This document shows positions 28,292-38,113 of a stretch of DNA of 64,000 nucleotides, piece by piece. The notes below the pieces were generated by a model. It saw only the letters and a list, made by a program, of their open reading frames with translations, searched no databases and was not told the origin of the DNA. The first letter of the stretch is position 1, and every line of letters starts with the position of its first letter. The position numbers were made by a program, and so were the translations under genes. This DNA comes from an uncultured Saprospiraceae bacterium. Its GTDB lineage: Bacteria > Bacteroidota > Bacteroidia > Chitinophagales > Saprospiraceae. Where the stretch lies: contig CALLPN010000018.1 of the NCBI GenBank assembly GCA_938015435.1, positions 124,001 through 188,000 on the forward strand, written 5' to 3'.

Positions 28292-28332
28292 AAAAAAGGG
28301 ATAGCTCCAATTGAATGGACTATCCCTTTTTT
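28292..28332. terminator. Bidirectional terminator between the MscS gene and the small lysine-rich gene
   Basis: Inverted repeat AAAAAAGGGATAG / CTATCCCTTTTTT with a 15-nt loop, and A and T runs on both sides. It ends the rightward channel gene and the leftward 35-residue gene. Confidence 0.88.
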
Positions 28333-28384
28333 ATAAGTGTTTCTCAACTTATAAAAGACTTTGCTTGCTATTGCTTGTAACCAA

Positions 28385-28492
28385 CTACGAAAGGTAGCTA
28401 GCTTTCTTTGCTTTTTTCGCAGCCTTCTTTTCTTTCGGTGTCAAGAGAGCTTCTTTCTTAACGCTCTTCTTTGCGTCTTTACCTTTACCCAT
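28385..28492 (-). CDS. Small lysine-rich basic protein (35 residues)
   Basis: Reading the minus strand from ATG at 28492 gives 35 codons starting MGKGKDAKKSVKKEALLTPK and ending AKKASYLS, with TAG at 28385. Thirteen residues are lysine, so it is strongly basic and may bind nucleic acid or ribosomes; the MGKG start recalls small ribosome-associated peptides such as bTHX, but the rest does not match that family. Support for a real gene: a -7 element TATATTTG at 28519-28526, 27 bases before the ATG, and the bidirectional terminator 53 bases after the stop. Function unknown. Confidence 0.65.
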   Translation of the reverse strand: MGKGKDAKKSVKKEALLTPKEKKAAKKAKKASYLS

Positions 28493-28518
28493 AATACTTT
28501 GTTTTTAATGATTGTATT

Positions 28519-28526
28519 CAAATATA
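28519..28526 (-). promoter_or_regulatory. Bacteroidota -7 element for the small lysine-rich gene
   Basis: Minus-strand TATATTTG matches TAnnTTTG exactly. No TTG was found at the usual 17-23 base distance upstream, so only the -7 half is supported. Confidence 0.45.
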
Positions 28527-28840
28527 GAATGCAGATGCACCTAATTTAGTTCTGCTAAGATAATATTTTCTTAGAGATACGGCTATATCTAGCTGCCGAC
28601 GGCCTAACATGATGGCCTTTATACTAATAAGTAGACTATGTCATATGTATGATCTAAATAAGAAAATCTCTATGCAATGTGTTAATTCCAAGGTGACTAG
28701 GACGATTATTTTCTGACGAACTCAAAAGGAGAAGCTTCCATTTCAACACTAATCCGAAATTAAGGCATCAAGAATATTACCTACATTGCTGCTTTTCCAA
28801 ATACAGGATGTGGCCCCTTATAACTCAACTAGCGAACCTA
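28527..28840. other. Intergenic region without recognised gene
   Basis: Between the small lysine-rich gene and the end of the leftward propeller protein. It contains short GC-rich inverted bits around 28590-28620 (CTGCCGACGGC, GGCCTAACATGATGGCC) but no long frame and no T-tailed hairpin. Confidence 0.4.
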
Positions 28841-31800
28841 CTATATCTTGATTATCTTAATGACATTACTTTCATAATCGTCATTTACAATCACGAAGTA
28901 AATACCTGGAACTTGAAGATTAAAAATAGAGAAGCCATTTCCAGAAACATCATTTAAAATAAGCCTACCATGAACGTCAAATACTTTATAACTAAAGAAT
29001 TTGAAATTGGAAGTCAATTCAAAACTTCCATCAGATGGATTAGGTGATATATTAACCTGCAAATTGGGTAGATCAGTCTCATCGCCTTTCGTATCTGGCA
29101 ACACTTCTACCAAAATATTCTCTGTATAGTTAGTTGGGATTGGAGAATTATTATCAAAATAAATATTCGCGGTATTGAATACTGTACTTTTATTAGGTAA
29201 ATCATCCACCGGAGAAATCTTAAACTTTACATACCCATGACTTGCCGATTCATCTTCTGACTTAGGTGGTAGATCAATATTAAGAAATCTAAAAACCAAT
29301 TGATTCCCCGCATTTATTTGAGTTCCTACATCATGACTACTTGACATTACTTCTATAGTATTGATATCAAGTAGACTTGATATAGAGTCTGTAATAATGA
29401 CATTAGACGCAATAGAATTTCCTTCATTTTGGAATCTTATTGTGTATACAAGATCATCGCCTATCAAGCTACAATTTCCTATTGAAGGCCCTACACTATT
29501 CGAAAGCTTATCATTGGGTCTGTAATCGCATAGAAAAGGGACACTTTTCGTTATATCTTTTACTAATCCGTCATATAAGATAGATGCAGAAATATCAACA
29601 CTCAAATCATCGGCTCCTTCCAAAATATCTTCTACTGAAGGGCCCTGAATTATAGCATAAAAAGTTCTTTTTTCAAAGCCCTCTAACTCTTGAAAATCCC
29701 AAGAAACAGAATTTACAGAAATCACATCAGCTACTGGAAAAGTAGACTCAATCTGAATATCATTCGGCAATGATAAAATGGCTTTACCATCAATGGATTC
29801 CAGGCCTGGATTTTCGACAGTTAACCATACCGATATTCCTGAAGAGCATATGAATGGGCTTACGGTAAGATCTGCTACAATATCTGATGGCACTATTTCT
29901 TTCCATAATCCAAAATTTATGTCGAATATATCTTCGTCATTGAATTCTGTATTAATAGTGGTCGAAGTAGTTGCTTCATATTCAGAAGGAAAAATGCATT
30001 CGATATCTATAGAGCTTTCAGTATTGGGGTAGAATGAATAGTTTCCATTCTCATCTGTTAATACGGAACCTTGATTATCGACATCTATCAGAATGTTGCT
30101 TAACCCGACATCATCGCCAGGGTCATAGTTTGTATTTTGAGCAGCATCAAAAAAAGTCTTTCCAAAAATTCCATTTTTATAGGTAAAGTCATCTCTATCA
30201 AATACCGCAATTCCCCTGTCCAATATCAGCCATAAATCACCTGTGATGGGATGTTTTAATATTTCTGAAATTCTATTTGAAGGAATTGCAGAATTCATTA
30301 TATCATATTGCTCATAGCTCAACCCGTTCCAATAGAGTAAACCAGTTCCATAACTACCTAGCCAATAGTTTCCTTTTTCATCTTCGAAAATACTTGAAAT
30401 GAAATTTTCGTACGGATCAAAAAATGGAGTGTATACCCATTCTATACCATCGTACTTATAGATTCCTCCTTGATACCCAACTAGAATATGACCTTTACTA
30501 TCAATGAAATGTGTACTTACATTTTGGTCACCGATTGGGCTATTAGATATGTCATATGTAGTCCACACACTATTATGAAAGACTACCAATGATGCGTATG
30601 TTCCAAAGGTAATGGCACCGTTTGCATGTTCCTTCATGTTCCATATTCCATTATATCTGTCTAATTCTGGATTGTACAGTGGATCTTTAATCCAATTCCA
30701 TTCCTTACTGACTTCGTCGTATAGACCTATTCCATCCGTAGTAGAGGTTATGAGCTGACCTTGAGAGGTAATCAGTACGTCACCGATCCAGCCACTCTCT
30801 AAAAACAATGTATCTATTATTGTATTTTCTTCAAATACATATATGTAACTAGGATCTGAAGTGTGACCATCATGAGCCATATAGTATCGACAAGATATTG
30901 GATCTGATGCTACCATCTCTAGATCGCCAAATTGCCTATTTTCTAATACATCAATTACGGTCGAAGAATCTGGATCAAAAACATGAACCTTTGTAAGGTT
31001 TGGAATTATCAAATTTCCATCGCAATCAAAATCTAAATTGTCAGCTCCTCTAATATATGTGTTCAATGGTGAGTGTGATATATCGTACTCTTCTACTTCA
31101 CCATCCAAAATACTGTAAACTATGGTTTCCTTTTTATCACCCCCATAAGTCGTTAGCCATATTCTGCCCATAGCATCTTCAAATAAAATCTTTGTTATAG
31201 TCTCAGGAGTAATTTGATCTGTTGCAAGGTCTTCTATTGTAAATTTACTATATCCATCTGCCGAAATACGAATAAACGTCGAGTCCAGCGGAAGGCCACT
31301 TAACCAAATCGAATTCTCCCCTTTCACTGCAGGCTTTAAGTAGTGGCTTTCATCAGTATCAGATATTTTTTTCCAATCATCACCATATGAGTAAATGTAA
31401 CTTCCTAAGTTGTCATAAAGGCTAACATACAATTCGTCATTGAGCGCTGTAAATGATCCTACCTCCATACCAGATGCAGGTAAAGCTATTTGAATTATCT
31501 CTTGCGTCTCAAGATTTACGTAGTTGAGCGGACTTCCATTGTCCCTGAAATACATTCTTGCTTTTCCATGGCAACTAAAATCATATGGTTGTTGGGCAAA
31601 AATGTCAGAATGGTCTGACAAAACACCATCCTTAAGGGAAGAAAGCGCGCCTCTTCCATCCCATGCTCCATCAAACCATAAAGTCCCTTCTTCGGTTTCG
31701 ATCAAATTTCTAGCTCTATACAAAGTATCGCTATCTCCCAAAAGTGGAGTGTAATATTGATCCCAAGTCCCATCTATTCCGTTTTCACCTAAAGTGTAAC

Positions 31801-32086
31801 GCGCTATTCCTCCCTGATTTAAAGCAATCCAAAGATGGTCGTCTTCTGCAAGTAACTCCCAAACAAAAGAACCTCGCAACTCGCTATTGACAGATTGAAA
31901 AAGCTTTGACTTCTTAGTTTTCGTGTCAATAATATGAAAGCCAGTAGGATTCCCTATTAGCGTATAATCTCCAACAACCTTTACATCTTGAACCCAATAA
32001 TCGGTTGAATAATACTCCCATGAAGATTGAGCAAAGAAAGGAACTGAAAAAATGAAAAATGCTAAGGTGACAAATATTGCTTTCAT
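28841..32086 (-). CDS. T9SS-sorted protein with two-component-regulator-type beta-propeller and conserved-repeat domain
   Basis: A 1081-residue secreted protein, signal peptide ending near FAQS. Residues ~20-620 are built of repeated propeller blades like those of two-component sensor propellers (DDHLWIALNQGGIARY, EDAMGRIWLTTYGGDK, DSKGHILVGYQGGIYKYDG, EDEKGNYWLGSYGTGLLYWNG), but no histidine kinase follows. At ~640-700 is an SdrD-B-like segment (GKTFFDAAQNTNYDPGDDVG), then a DUF11-like conserved-repeat domain (LSNSVGPSIGNCSLIGDDLV, TIRFQNEGNSIASNVIITD), and finally a type A sorting domain (ISPNPSDGSFEL, then VPGIYFVIVND). It may be a ligand-binding surface or secreted protein. Separate transcription unit from the next gene upstream. 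Confidence 0.85.
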   Translation of the reverse strand: MKAIFVTLAFFIFSVPFFAQSSWEYYSTDYWVQDVKVVGDYTLIGNPTGFHIIDTKTKKSKLFQSVNSELRGSFVWELLAEDDHLWIALNQGGIARYTLGENGIDGTWDQYYTPLLGDSDTLYRARNLIETEEGTLWFDGAWDGRGALSSLKDGVLSDHSDIFAQQPYDFSCHGKARMYFRDNGSPLNYVNLETQEIIQIALPASGMEVGSFTALNDELYVSLYDNLGSYIYSYGDDWKKISDTDESHYLKPAVKGENSIWLSGLPLDSTFIRISADGYSKFTIEDLATDQITPETITKILFEDAMGRIWLTTYGGDKKETIVYSILDGEVEEYDISHSPLNTYIRGADNLDFDCDGNLIIPNLTKVHVFDPDSSTVIDVLENRQFGDLEMVASDPISCRYYMAHDGHTSDPSYIYVFEENTIIDTLFLESGWIGDVLITSQGQLITSTTDGIGLYDEVSKEWNWIKDPLYNPELDRYNGIWNMKEHANGAITFGTYASLVVFHNSVWTTYDISNSPIGDQNVSTHFIDSKGHILVGYQGGIYKYDGIEWVYTPFFDPYENFISSIFEDEKGNYWLGSYGTGLLYWNGLSYEQYDIMNSAIPSNRISEILKHPITGDLWLILDRGIAVFDRDDFTYKNGIFGKTFFDAAQNTNYDPGDDVGLSNILIDVDNQGSVLTDENGNYSFYPNTESSIDIECIFPSEYEATTSTTINTEFNDEDIFDINFGLWKEIVPSDIVADLTVSPFICSSGISVWLTVENPGLESIDGKAILSLPNDIQIESTFPVADVISVNSVSWDFQELEGFEKRTFYAIIQGPSVEDILEGADDLSVDISASILYDGLVKDITKSVPFLCDYRPNDKLSNSVGPSIGNCSLIGDDLVYTIRFQNEGNSIASNVIITDSISSLLDINTIEVMSSSHDVGTQINAGNQLVFRFLNIDLPPKSEDESASHGYVKFKISPVDDLPNKSTVFNTANIYFDNNSPIPTNYTENILVEVLPDTKGDETDLPNLQVNISPNPSDGSFELTSNFKFFSYKVFDVHGRLILNDVSGNGFSIFNLQVPGIYFVIVNDDYESNVIKIIKI

Positions 32087-32662
32087 ACTTGTAAGTTATT
32101 GAAATATGCGATTAATCAAGGTGTTATAAACGACATTTGTAAATTATAAACTTCCTCACAATTAATGCATTATGAATATTGGCTAAGCTAAATTTCAATT
32201 ACAGGAGCTTATATAGGCCCAGACTGTTTCTTTCCTTCCTTTGTTCCAAGTGCCTAATATCGTTTCTACATTTATCGGTTTCTATCAAATCAAGTGCGCA
32301 ATTCCCTTCAATTAAATCTCGGTACTTATCTCTTATTCGAAGATCAGATTCATAATATAAAACATCCATGATACTATTGTCAAAACTAATTAGGGTGTGA
32401 TTTATCATGACAATATTTATATCACTGCTAGCTTTAAAATTATTCCAAAACTCAACTACCACCTACTTGAAGCAGGTGGATTAAAATTACTGTGTTTACC
32501 TAATTACTATATCAAAATTTAGACTGAAAATTATTCTACTTAAAGGAGGAGATTTTAAACCTAAATAATGTAACCAAGAAATGCTATTCTTCAGCCAAAT
32601 AAGGATGGCGTTAATATAGTGCAATCAAAATATTACAGTCTAACATATTATTGCATTCAGTT
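32087..32662. other. Intergenic region, only a doubtful short frame
   Basis: AT-rich spacer of 576 bases between two leftward T9SS cargo genes. It holds an 87-codon minus-strand frame (32199-32462) that begins with GTG directly after an in-frame TAG and shows no known motif, and a short inverted repeat CCACCT/AGGTGG at 32459-32479. Neither is convincing. Confidence 0.4.
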
Positions 32663-34462
32663 TTATTCTTTCAGAACTTTAAATGTTTCCGATTTACCAT
32701 TTACTGTGAATACTACAAAATAAATTCCTCTTGGATAGTTTGACAAATCAATTTTAGCTTCAGATGAATTTATCTTAGATAAGTAAATCTGACTGCCTAA
32801 AGAAGAAAAAACACTGACTATATCATTCTCAGAAAATGCGGTTTGATTAATTTCAAAAAACACTTCTGAGTTCGTCGGATTCGGAAAAACCATGATAGTA
32901 GTTTCAGTATTTATCTCATCCGTACTAGTAGTTATAAAAGTATTACATTCATTACTAAATGCAGTACTCAATTCCATACTTACAGCTAAAGCAGCAGTGG
33001 AGTCTTTGCAAATACATCTTCCATCATTGAAATTATAAGTGATATATGGTGCATCCGTTTCAAAGGCTTTGAATGAACATTGCTCAAATGTCAATGAATC
33101 ACTTGTGAGCATCTGATCAGGGTGGCTCCAATTTGTAAAAAGTGTATTTCCCCCAATCCAATGATTTAGTCCTTCTTGTTGGGTGAATTCACAAGGTTTA
33201 AAAAACAATAAGTATAAAGCTCCTGCACTACCTGCTCCTGCTCCTGCTCCGTAATTTACTGCTATGGTTCCATCACCTTTCAAATCTCCAACAAATGATA
33301 TAGAGCGGGAAAATCTGTCTTCTGCTGTTAGATTAAATTCGAAGCCACCTTCCGTATTATTAATTCGACTATAGGTTTTTACGGTCTTATCAGCATTCAG
33401 ATATAAAATATAACCCCAGCCTTCATTTTGTTGGTTTGCTCCAGTCATTAAATCAGGAATGCCATCACCATTCAAATCTCCAACTTTACACAATGCATGT
33501 CCAAAATTTGCGCCTTCAGAACCATTTGGATTTGCGCCAAGAGTCAAGGTATCATAAAAGCCATTAAGGCCTTCTGTAATTTTAAGTTTAGATTCTACAT
33601 TAAACGTCGTACTATTCAGGGATAACATCCAAATTGCTCCTTTACCTCCATCAGATGTAAAAGCTCCCACAGCCATTTCTAGAGTTCCATCATTATCGAT
33701 ATCACCGAGCATTGCGACTTCTCTACCTCCAAATTTATCATTATTCTCCAATCCTGCACCAAAGCCTCCATTTACCGAGCTAATATTTACGGTATTATTA
33801 GTTAAAACTTGTCCTGAATCATCTAAGAATAAAATATCAATTGCCCCTCTATTATTTCCTCCTAAATCAGAATTTGGGTCGCAAGCTACTAAATCAATTC
33901 TGCCATCATTATTGATATCTCCAATAGCTGAAAGTCCTTGTGCAATGATGTTCGGATTTTTCACATAATCCTTTACTGTTCCATCACTGTTAAGGAAAAT
34001 AATATATAAGGCATTATTGGTTGAAGAAGGTGCAGAAGCTGCTATATCTGGAATTCCGTCGTTATCGTAATCACCAATTCCCGCAACACCATAACCAAAG
34101 AAATTATTATCAAGTAAAGTTTCATTAAATCCACCTTCCAACATTGATATTTTTTGATTGGATTGAACTGTTCCATCACTATTCAAAAAAACAATATAAA
34201 CTGCACCTGCATCGGTTGCACCATCATCATCAGAACGAGCACCAATAACAAGATCTATTATTCCATCTCCATTAATATCTCCAGCTTGGTCATGGTCTCT
34301 ACTAAACCTATCTCCAGGCTCTAAGTCTGCCATCATACCACTTGAACCATTTTCAATTTTCACAAATCCATCCGGTCCCCAAAGTGTGCTTATTTGAGCA
34401 TCAATGTTACTTATGAATAAGAATACTGAAAACAAAAGTGATACGAGAAGATTAAATTTCAT
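32663..34462 (-). CDS. T9SS-sorted FG-GAP (integrin alpha-like) repeat protein
   Basis: A 599-residue secreted protein with signal peptide (MKFNLLVSLLFSVFLFISNI, then DAQ). Residues ~40-420 contain about six FG-GAP-type blades, each with a calcium-loop-like motif: GDINGDGIIDLVIGARSDDD, GIGDYDNDGIPDIAASAPSS, GDINNDGRIDLVACDPNSD, GDIDNDGTLEMAVGAF, GDLNGDGIPDLMTGANQQN and GDLKGDGTIAV. These form an integrin-like beta-propeller used in adhesion or extracellular binding. A Cys-containing segment follows, then a type A sorting domain from ~525 (VFPNPTNSEVFFEI, YPRGIYFVVF). Stand-alone gene. Confidence 0.88.
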   Translation of the reverse strand: MKFNLLVSLLFSVFLFISNIDAQISTLWGPDGFVKIENGSSGMMADLEPGDRFSRDHDQAGDINGDGIIDLVIGARSDDDGATDAGAVYIVFLNSDGTVQSNQKISMLEGGFNETLLDNNFFGYGVAGIGDYDNDGIPDIAASAPSSTNNALYIIFLNSDGTVKDYVKNPNIIAQGLSAIGDINNDGRIDLVACDPNSDLGGNNRGAIDILFLDDSGQVLTNNTVNISSVNGGFGAGLENNDKFGGREVAMLGDIDNDGTLEMAVGAFTSDGGKGAIWMLSLNSTTFNVESKLKITEGLNGFYDTLTLGANPNGSEGANFGHALCKVGDLNGDGIPDLMTGANQQNEGWGYILYLNADKTVKTYSRINNTEGGFEFNLTAEDRFSRSISFVGDLKGDGTIAVNYGAGAGAGSAGALYLLFFKPCEFTQQEGLNHWIGGNTLFTNWSHPDQMLTSDSLTFEQCSFKAFETDAPYITYNFNDGRCICKDSTAALAVSMELSTAFSNECNTFITTSTDEINTETTIMVFPNPTNSEVFFEINQTAFSENDIVSVFSSLGSQIYLSKINSSEAKIDLSNYPRGIYFVVFTVNGKSETFKVLKE

Positions 34463-34992
34463 AATTTATTTTTTAGTTGGTTAAAAAATTATTTGAACCC
34501 TAAATGATTAAAAGGTTTATTCCAATAATACGATACTTACATTTTGATAAGATAAAAAACAAAGGACGTAGCTAATGATCTCAAATTGAATATTCTCATA
34601 AACGAACGGTACATCTGGCAGAGAACAAATTATACTGACAACTCCATTGTAAAAATAAATTGATTTCTTATGTTCAAAAACATACCGAAGATTGACATAA
34701 CTACACTCACTTTCAGTAATTGTAAACATTCATTTGACGTTACTAATCTTTCAAGGTTTAATCATAGATTTCAAATAAGTGACTATTAACGTTTTTCAGA
34801 AAACACAATCATTTTTTTATACTCTATCTCTGTTTCACAATCCTCGTTAAACATTCTCTACATCTCTAAAACCTACTCTCTAATTCTATACTTATCAACT
34901 CCTTTGCAATACTCCAAAACAATACCTACCTTAGGGCTGTGATGATTTGCTACCAAGTATATCATCTCACTTCATCAATAAATACGACCACT
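34463..34992. other. Divergent intergenic region without recognised gene
   Basis: About 530 very AT-rich bases between the leftward FG-GAP gene and the rightward molybdenum hydroxylase genes. A 70-codon minus-strand frame (34517-34729) has no recognisable features and is not called. No full promoter consensus was found. Confidence 0.45.
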
Positions 34993-35451
34993 ATGGCTTC
35001 ATATATTATCAACGTCAATGGCAATGATCATTCTGTCAATGTAGACGAAGACACACCTATACTATGGGTATTAAGAGACACGCTCAACCTTGTCGGAACT
35101 AAGTATGGTTGCGGTATCGCCCAATGTGGTGCTTGTACGATACATATCGATGGGGCAGCAGCTAGGTCCTGCTCTTTACCGATAGGAGCTGCCACTGGCA
35201 AAAAGACAACCACTATAGAAGGCCTATCCGAAGATGGAACTCATCCACTACAGCAAGCATGGATAGAACATGATGTGCCTCAATGTGGCTATTGTCAAGC
35301 AGGTCAGATCATGACAGCAGCAGCTTTACTGGCAGACAATACCAATCCTAGTGATGAAGAAATAGAGGACACGATGCATGGCAACTTATGTAGATGCGGA
35401 ACATACAACCGTATCAAAGCGGCTGTCAAGACGGCTGCAAAAAACTCATAA
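34993..35451 (+). CDS. (2Fe-2S)-binding subunit of a molybdenum hydroxylase (isoquinoline 1-oxidoreductase alpha-like)
   Basis: A 152-residue iron-sulfur subunit of a xanthine oxidase-family enzyme. I choose ATG 34993 ([20 protein letters not shown]), which matches the start of the family; the longer frame from 34939 adds 18 residues without homology. Two clusters are evident: the plant-type ferredoxin set [15 protein letters not shown] with a later Cys (AARSCSLP), and the C-terminal set [10 protein letters not shown] with CRCGTY. They pass electrons from the molybdenum site to an outside acceptor. No FAD subunit gene is present here, which fits the two-subunit IorAB-type enzymes. The gene for the large subunit follows after 18 bases. 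Confidence 0.92.
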   Translation: MASYIINVNGNDHSVNVDEDTPILWVLRDTLNLVGTKYGCGIAQCGACTIHIDGAAARSCSLPIGAATGKKTTTIEGLSEDGTHPLQQAWIEHDVPQCGYCQAGQIMTAAALLADNTNPSDEEIEDTMHGNLCRCGTYNRIKAAVKTAAKNS

Positions 35452-35469
35452 CTCCAAAGACAAAATATC

Positions 35470-37629
35470 ATGGCAAATAAAAACAATACAATCGATAGAA
35501 GGTCATTCTTAAAAGTCAGCTCTGCAGCTGGAGGAGGAATGATACTAGGCTTCTCTATATTTATGTCCGGCTGTAAGACCGATGAGGTAGTAAAGCAAAT
35601 CATACCTGAGATCATCATGCCAGATAATTGGGTAACGATGAGTGGCTGGATCAAAGTAGGTAATAATGGCGTAGTGACTATCATGTCTCCTAATCCTGAG
35701 ATCGGACAAAACGTAAAAACTTCAATGCCGATGATCATAGCCGAAGAATTAGATGTAGACTGGGAGAATGTAGTTGTAGAGCAAGCACCTCTAGACAGTG
35801 AAAAATACGAACGACAAGTTGCCGGAGGAAGTCAATCTATTCGTCATGGATGGGATGCACTCCGTAAAGCAGGAGCTACAACCAAAGCCATGTTGATATC
35901 TGCCGCGGCAGCACAATGGGAAGTAGACGCCAGTACATGTACTGCTTCCAAAGGAATCATTACCAATGCATATGGAGACACTCTCGGATATGGCGAAGTA
36001 GCCTCTGCAGCCGCGAGCCTAGAAGTACCTGAAGAAGTGAAACTCAAAAAAACAGAGGAATATAAAATTATAGGCGCTAGTAAACGCAATGTAGATCTCA
36101 AACAGATCATTACTGGTCAACCATTATTCGGTATAGATACCAGAGAAGAAGGAATGATGTACGCTAGTGTATTGCGTCCGTCAGCATTTGGTCAGACGCT
36201 TAAGTCTTACGACGATACTGCGGCCAAAAGTGTCAATGGTGTATCTCAAGTAATCCAATTTGGTAACAAAGTAGCAGTCGTAGCCCATTCCACTTGGTCA
36301 GCTATGAAAGGCAAAAAAGCATTGATTGCACAATGGGAATCACCCAAAGATAGTCCGCTCGAAAGCACCGCTGATCATGATGAGAAAATGCTCGCTTTAC
36401 TCGATAGCAAAGTAAAACCTGTAAGAAATGATGGCGATGTTAACAAAGCATTTGCAGAGGCCGACGAAGTAATCGAGAGAACATATGAATCTCCATTCCT
36501 TCCACACAACTGTCTCGAGCCAATGAATTTTTTCGCCAACGTAACTGACGAAAAAGTATACCTCAAAGGACCCGTACAGACTCCCGCTTGGCAACAAGGA
36601 AGAGTGGCTGAAATCCTTAAGCGTGACCCCAAAGATATAGAAGTACATATGACGCGTATGGGTGGTGGATTTGGCCGTAGACTCTATGGTGATTTTGGAG
36701 ATGAAGCGGCCGAGATATCGAGCCTTGCCAAAGTACCTATCCAACTACAGTTTTCGAGAGAAGATGACATGACTGCTGGAACCTATAGAGTCGCTCTAAA
36801 ATATAAAATCAGAGCAGCTATAAAAGACAATAAAATCTCCGGATACCATATTACAGAAGCCGCTTCTAATAGCAATATGTATGGATTAATTCCTAACTTT
36901 TTTCCTGCTTACGCAGTAGATAATTATAGAGTCGACAATGCAAAATTCGATAGTAACATCACGACTGGAGCATGGAGAGCACCCTATACTAATTTTCTTG
37001 CATTTGCAGAACAATCATTTATGGATGAAGTATCTGAAATCACAAATCAAGATCCTATAGAAATGAGACTAGGCATGTATGAAAATGCTAAAAAGAATAA
37101 AGATGAAAATATGCAATGGGATCCAGATCGAATGGCTGGAGTACTCAAGCTTGTAGCTGACAAATCGAAATATGGTACCGTCCAAGAAGGTATACATCAA
37201 GGACTCAGCGTATACTACTCACACAATACTCATGTAGCAGAAGTAGCGGAAGTACAAATCATCAATGGCAAACCGAAAGTGACTAAGGTAACCTGCGCGG
37301 TAGATTGCGGAATAGTGATTAACCCTGATGCGGCTACTAATCAAATCGAAGGTGGAATAATCGACGGAATCGGTCATGCTATGTATGGCGATTTTTCATT
37401 CGAAAATGGTAAACCCTCCGCAAGTAATTTTGATAAATACAGATTGATCAGAAGTGGCGATGCGCCAAAGATCGAGGTACACTTTGTAGATAATGGACTG
37501 AACCCAACTGGATTGGGTGAACCGTCATTACCGCCTGCAGGCGGAGCTGTAGCCAATGCTTTGTATAAGGCCACAGGAAAGAGAATATATAAGCAACCTT
37601 TTGTAAAAGAAGTGGAGGTCTTAGGATAA
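35470..37629 (+). CDS. Molybdopterin-binding subunit of a molybdenum hydroxylase (isoquinoline 1-oxidoreductase beta-like)
   Basis: A 719-residue catalytic subunit of the xanthine dehydrogenase family. The N-terminus has a Tat-type motif DRRSFLKVSSAAGGG at ~9-23, with Cys near residue 36 (FMSGC), a possible lipobox, so the enzyme is probably exported folded with its cofactor. Cofactor-binding signatures include RMGGGFGRRLYGDFGDEAAE (~395-414), GAWRAPYTNFLAFAEQSFMD (~500-520) and the active-site glutamate in GLGEPSLPPAGGAVANAL (near 684). The overall order matches IorB-like single-chain enzymes that oxidise N-heterocycles or aldehydes; the substrate cannot be read from sequence. The cofactor would be supplied by the Moco genes at 38.1-43.9 kb and 8.1-8.8 kb. 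Confidence 0.92.
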   Translation: MANKNNTIDRRSFLKVSSAAGGGMILGFSIFMSGCKTDEVVKQIIPEIIMPDNWVTMSGWIKVGNNGVVTIMSPNPEIGQNVKTSMPMIIAEELDVDWENVVVEQAPLDSEKYERQVAGGSQSIRHGWDALRKAGATTKAMLISAAAAQWEVDASTCTASKGIITNAYGDTLGYGEVASAAASLEVPEEVKLKKTEEYKIIGASKRNVDLKQIITGQPLFGIDTREEGMMYASVLRPSAFGQTLKSYDDTAAKSVNGVSQVIQFGNKVAVVAHSTWSAMKGKKALIAQWESPKDSPLESTADHDEKMLALLDSKVKPVRNDGDVNKAFAEADEVIERTYESPFLPHNCLEPMNFFANVTDEKVYLKGPVQTPAWQQGRVAEILKRDPKDIEVHMTRMGGGFGRRLYGDFGDEAAEISSLAKVPIQLQFSREDDMTAGTYRVALKYKIRAAIKDNKISGYHITEAASNSNMYGLIPNFFPAYAVDNYRVDNAKFDSNITTGAWRAPYTNFLAFAEQSFMDEVSEITNQDPIEMRLGMYENAKKNKDENMQWDPDRMAGVLKLVADKSKYGTVQEGIHQGLSVYYSHNTHVAEVAEVQIINGKPKVTKVTCAVDCGIVINPDAATNQIEGGIIDGIGHAMYGDFSFENGKPSASNFDKYRLIRSGDAPKIEVHFVDNGLNPTGLGEPSLPPAGGAVANALYKATGKRIYKQPFVKEVEVLG

Positions 37630-38113
37630 TAAATTATTGAGACTCCCAAGCTCGAAGATTGGTAAGCTCAATATTATCAACATAAATATGATCAATTTCT
37701 ATTCTCAGCTCTCCAATCGCTAAAGATCTTAGGAGTCTGAAAAAAAAATTAAACCTACTGCACTCTTGCCCTTTGGATTGCTTAATAATTGCCTCTTCTT
37801 CGTCGAAGAAAAATATATACTTCGAATGAATTCAAAGTGACATTAAAGATGTTTGACTAATAAGGGTTCTAAGCCTTGTGTCCTTGTTTACTTAAGTAGC
37901 AAGTGCAAAAAACATCTTATACAGATTATGCAACTTAATGCCGCATATAATTTACCCCATTTAACTTACCTCTTCGTTAAAAATCCTCGTCGTGACTACG
38001 GCCACGCCTACGTTTTTTGCCTTGATTTAAATTAAATGAATTCAAATTATTTATGCGGCATTAAATAACATAAACTGTATTACGCAATAACCCCTAATAA
38101 ACTAAAAAATGCT
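37630..38113. other. Intergenic region between convergent genes, holding the inverted-repeat element
   Basis: 484 bases between the rightward molybdenum hydroxylase gene and the leftward moeB-like gene. The first ~220 bases hold only a weak inverted repeat (ATTGAG ... CTCAAT around 37636-37672). The rest is the MITE-like element annotated separately. Confidence 0.5.
37919..38080. repeat. MITE-like element with long imperfect terminal inverted repeats
   Basis: The left arm 37919-37954 (ATACAG ... TTAATGCCGCATA ...) is the reverse complement of the right arm 38043-38080 (... TATGCGGCATTAA ... CTGTAT). The 13-base core TTAATGCCGCATA is perfect, and the arms extend to ~36-38 bases with a 2-base bulge and several mismatches. 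The 88-base centre contains a more GC-rich stretch with CGTGACTACGGCCACG. No target-site duplication is clear and only one copy lies in this window. It could be a small mobile repeat, a REP-like element or a large transcript hairpin. Confidence 0.55.

Noticed and set aside
28841..32086. Interpretation of the propeller protein as a hybrid two-component sensor
   Set aside because: The blades resemble sensor propellers, but no transmembrane helix, histidine kinase or receiver follows; the protein ends in a T9SS sorting domain.
32199..32462. 87-codon minus-strand frame between two T9SS genes
   Set aside because: GTG start directly follows an in-frame TAG, and there is no motif, signal or supporting promoter or terminator. 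Could be a gene remnant but nothing shows it.
34517..34729. 70-codon minus-strand frame upstream of the FG-GAP gene
   Set aside because: Composition is that of AT-rich non-coding DNA (many Tyr, Ile, Ser, Cys) and no features are recognisable.
37853..38035. 60-codon plus-strand frame
   Set aside because: It runs into the inverted-repeat element and appears to be a by-product of that repeat rather than a gene.
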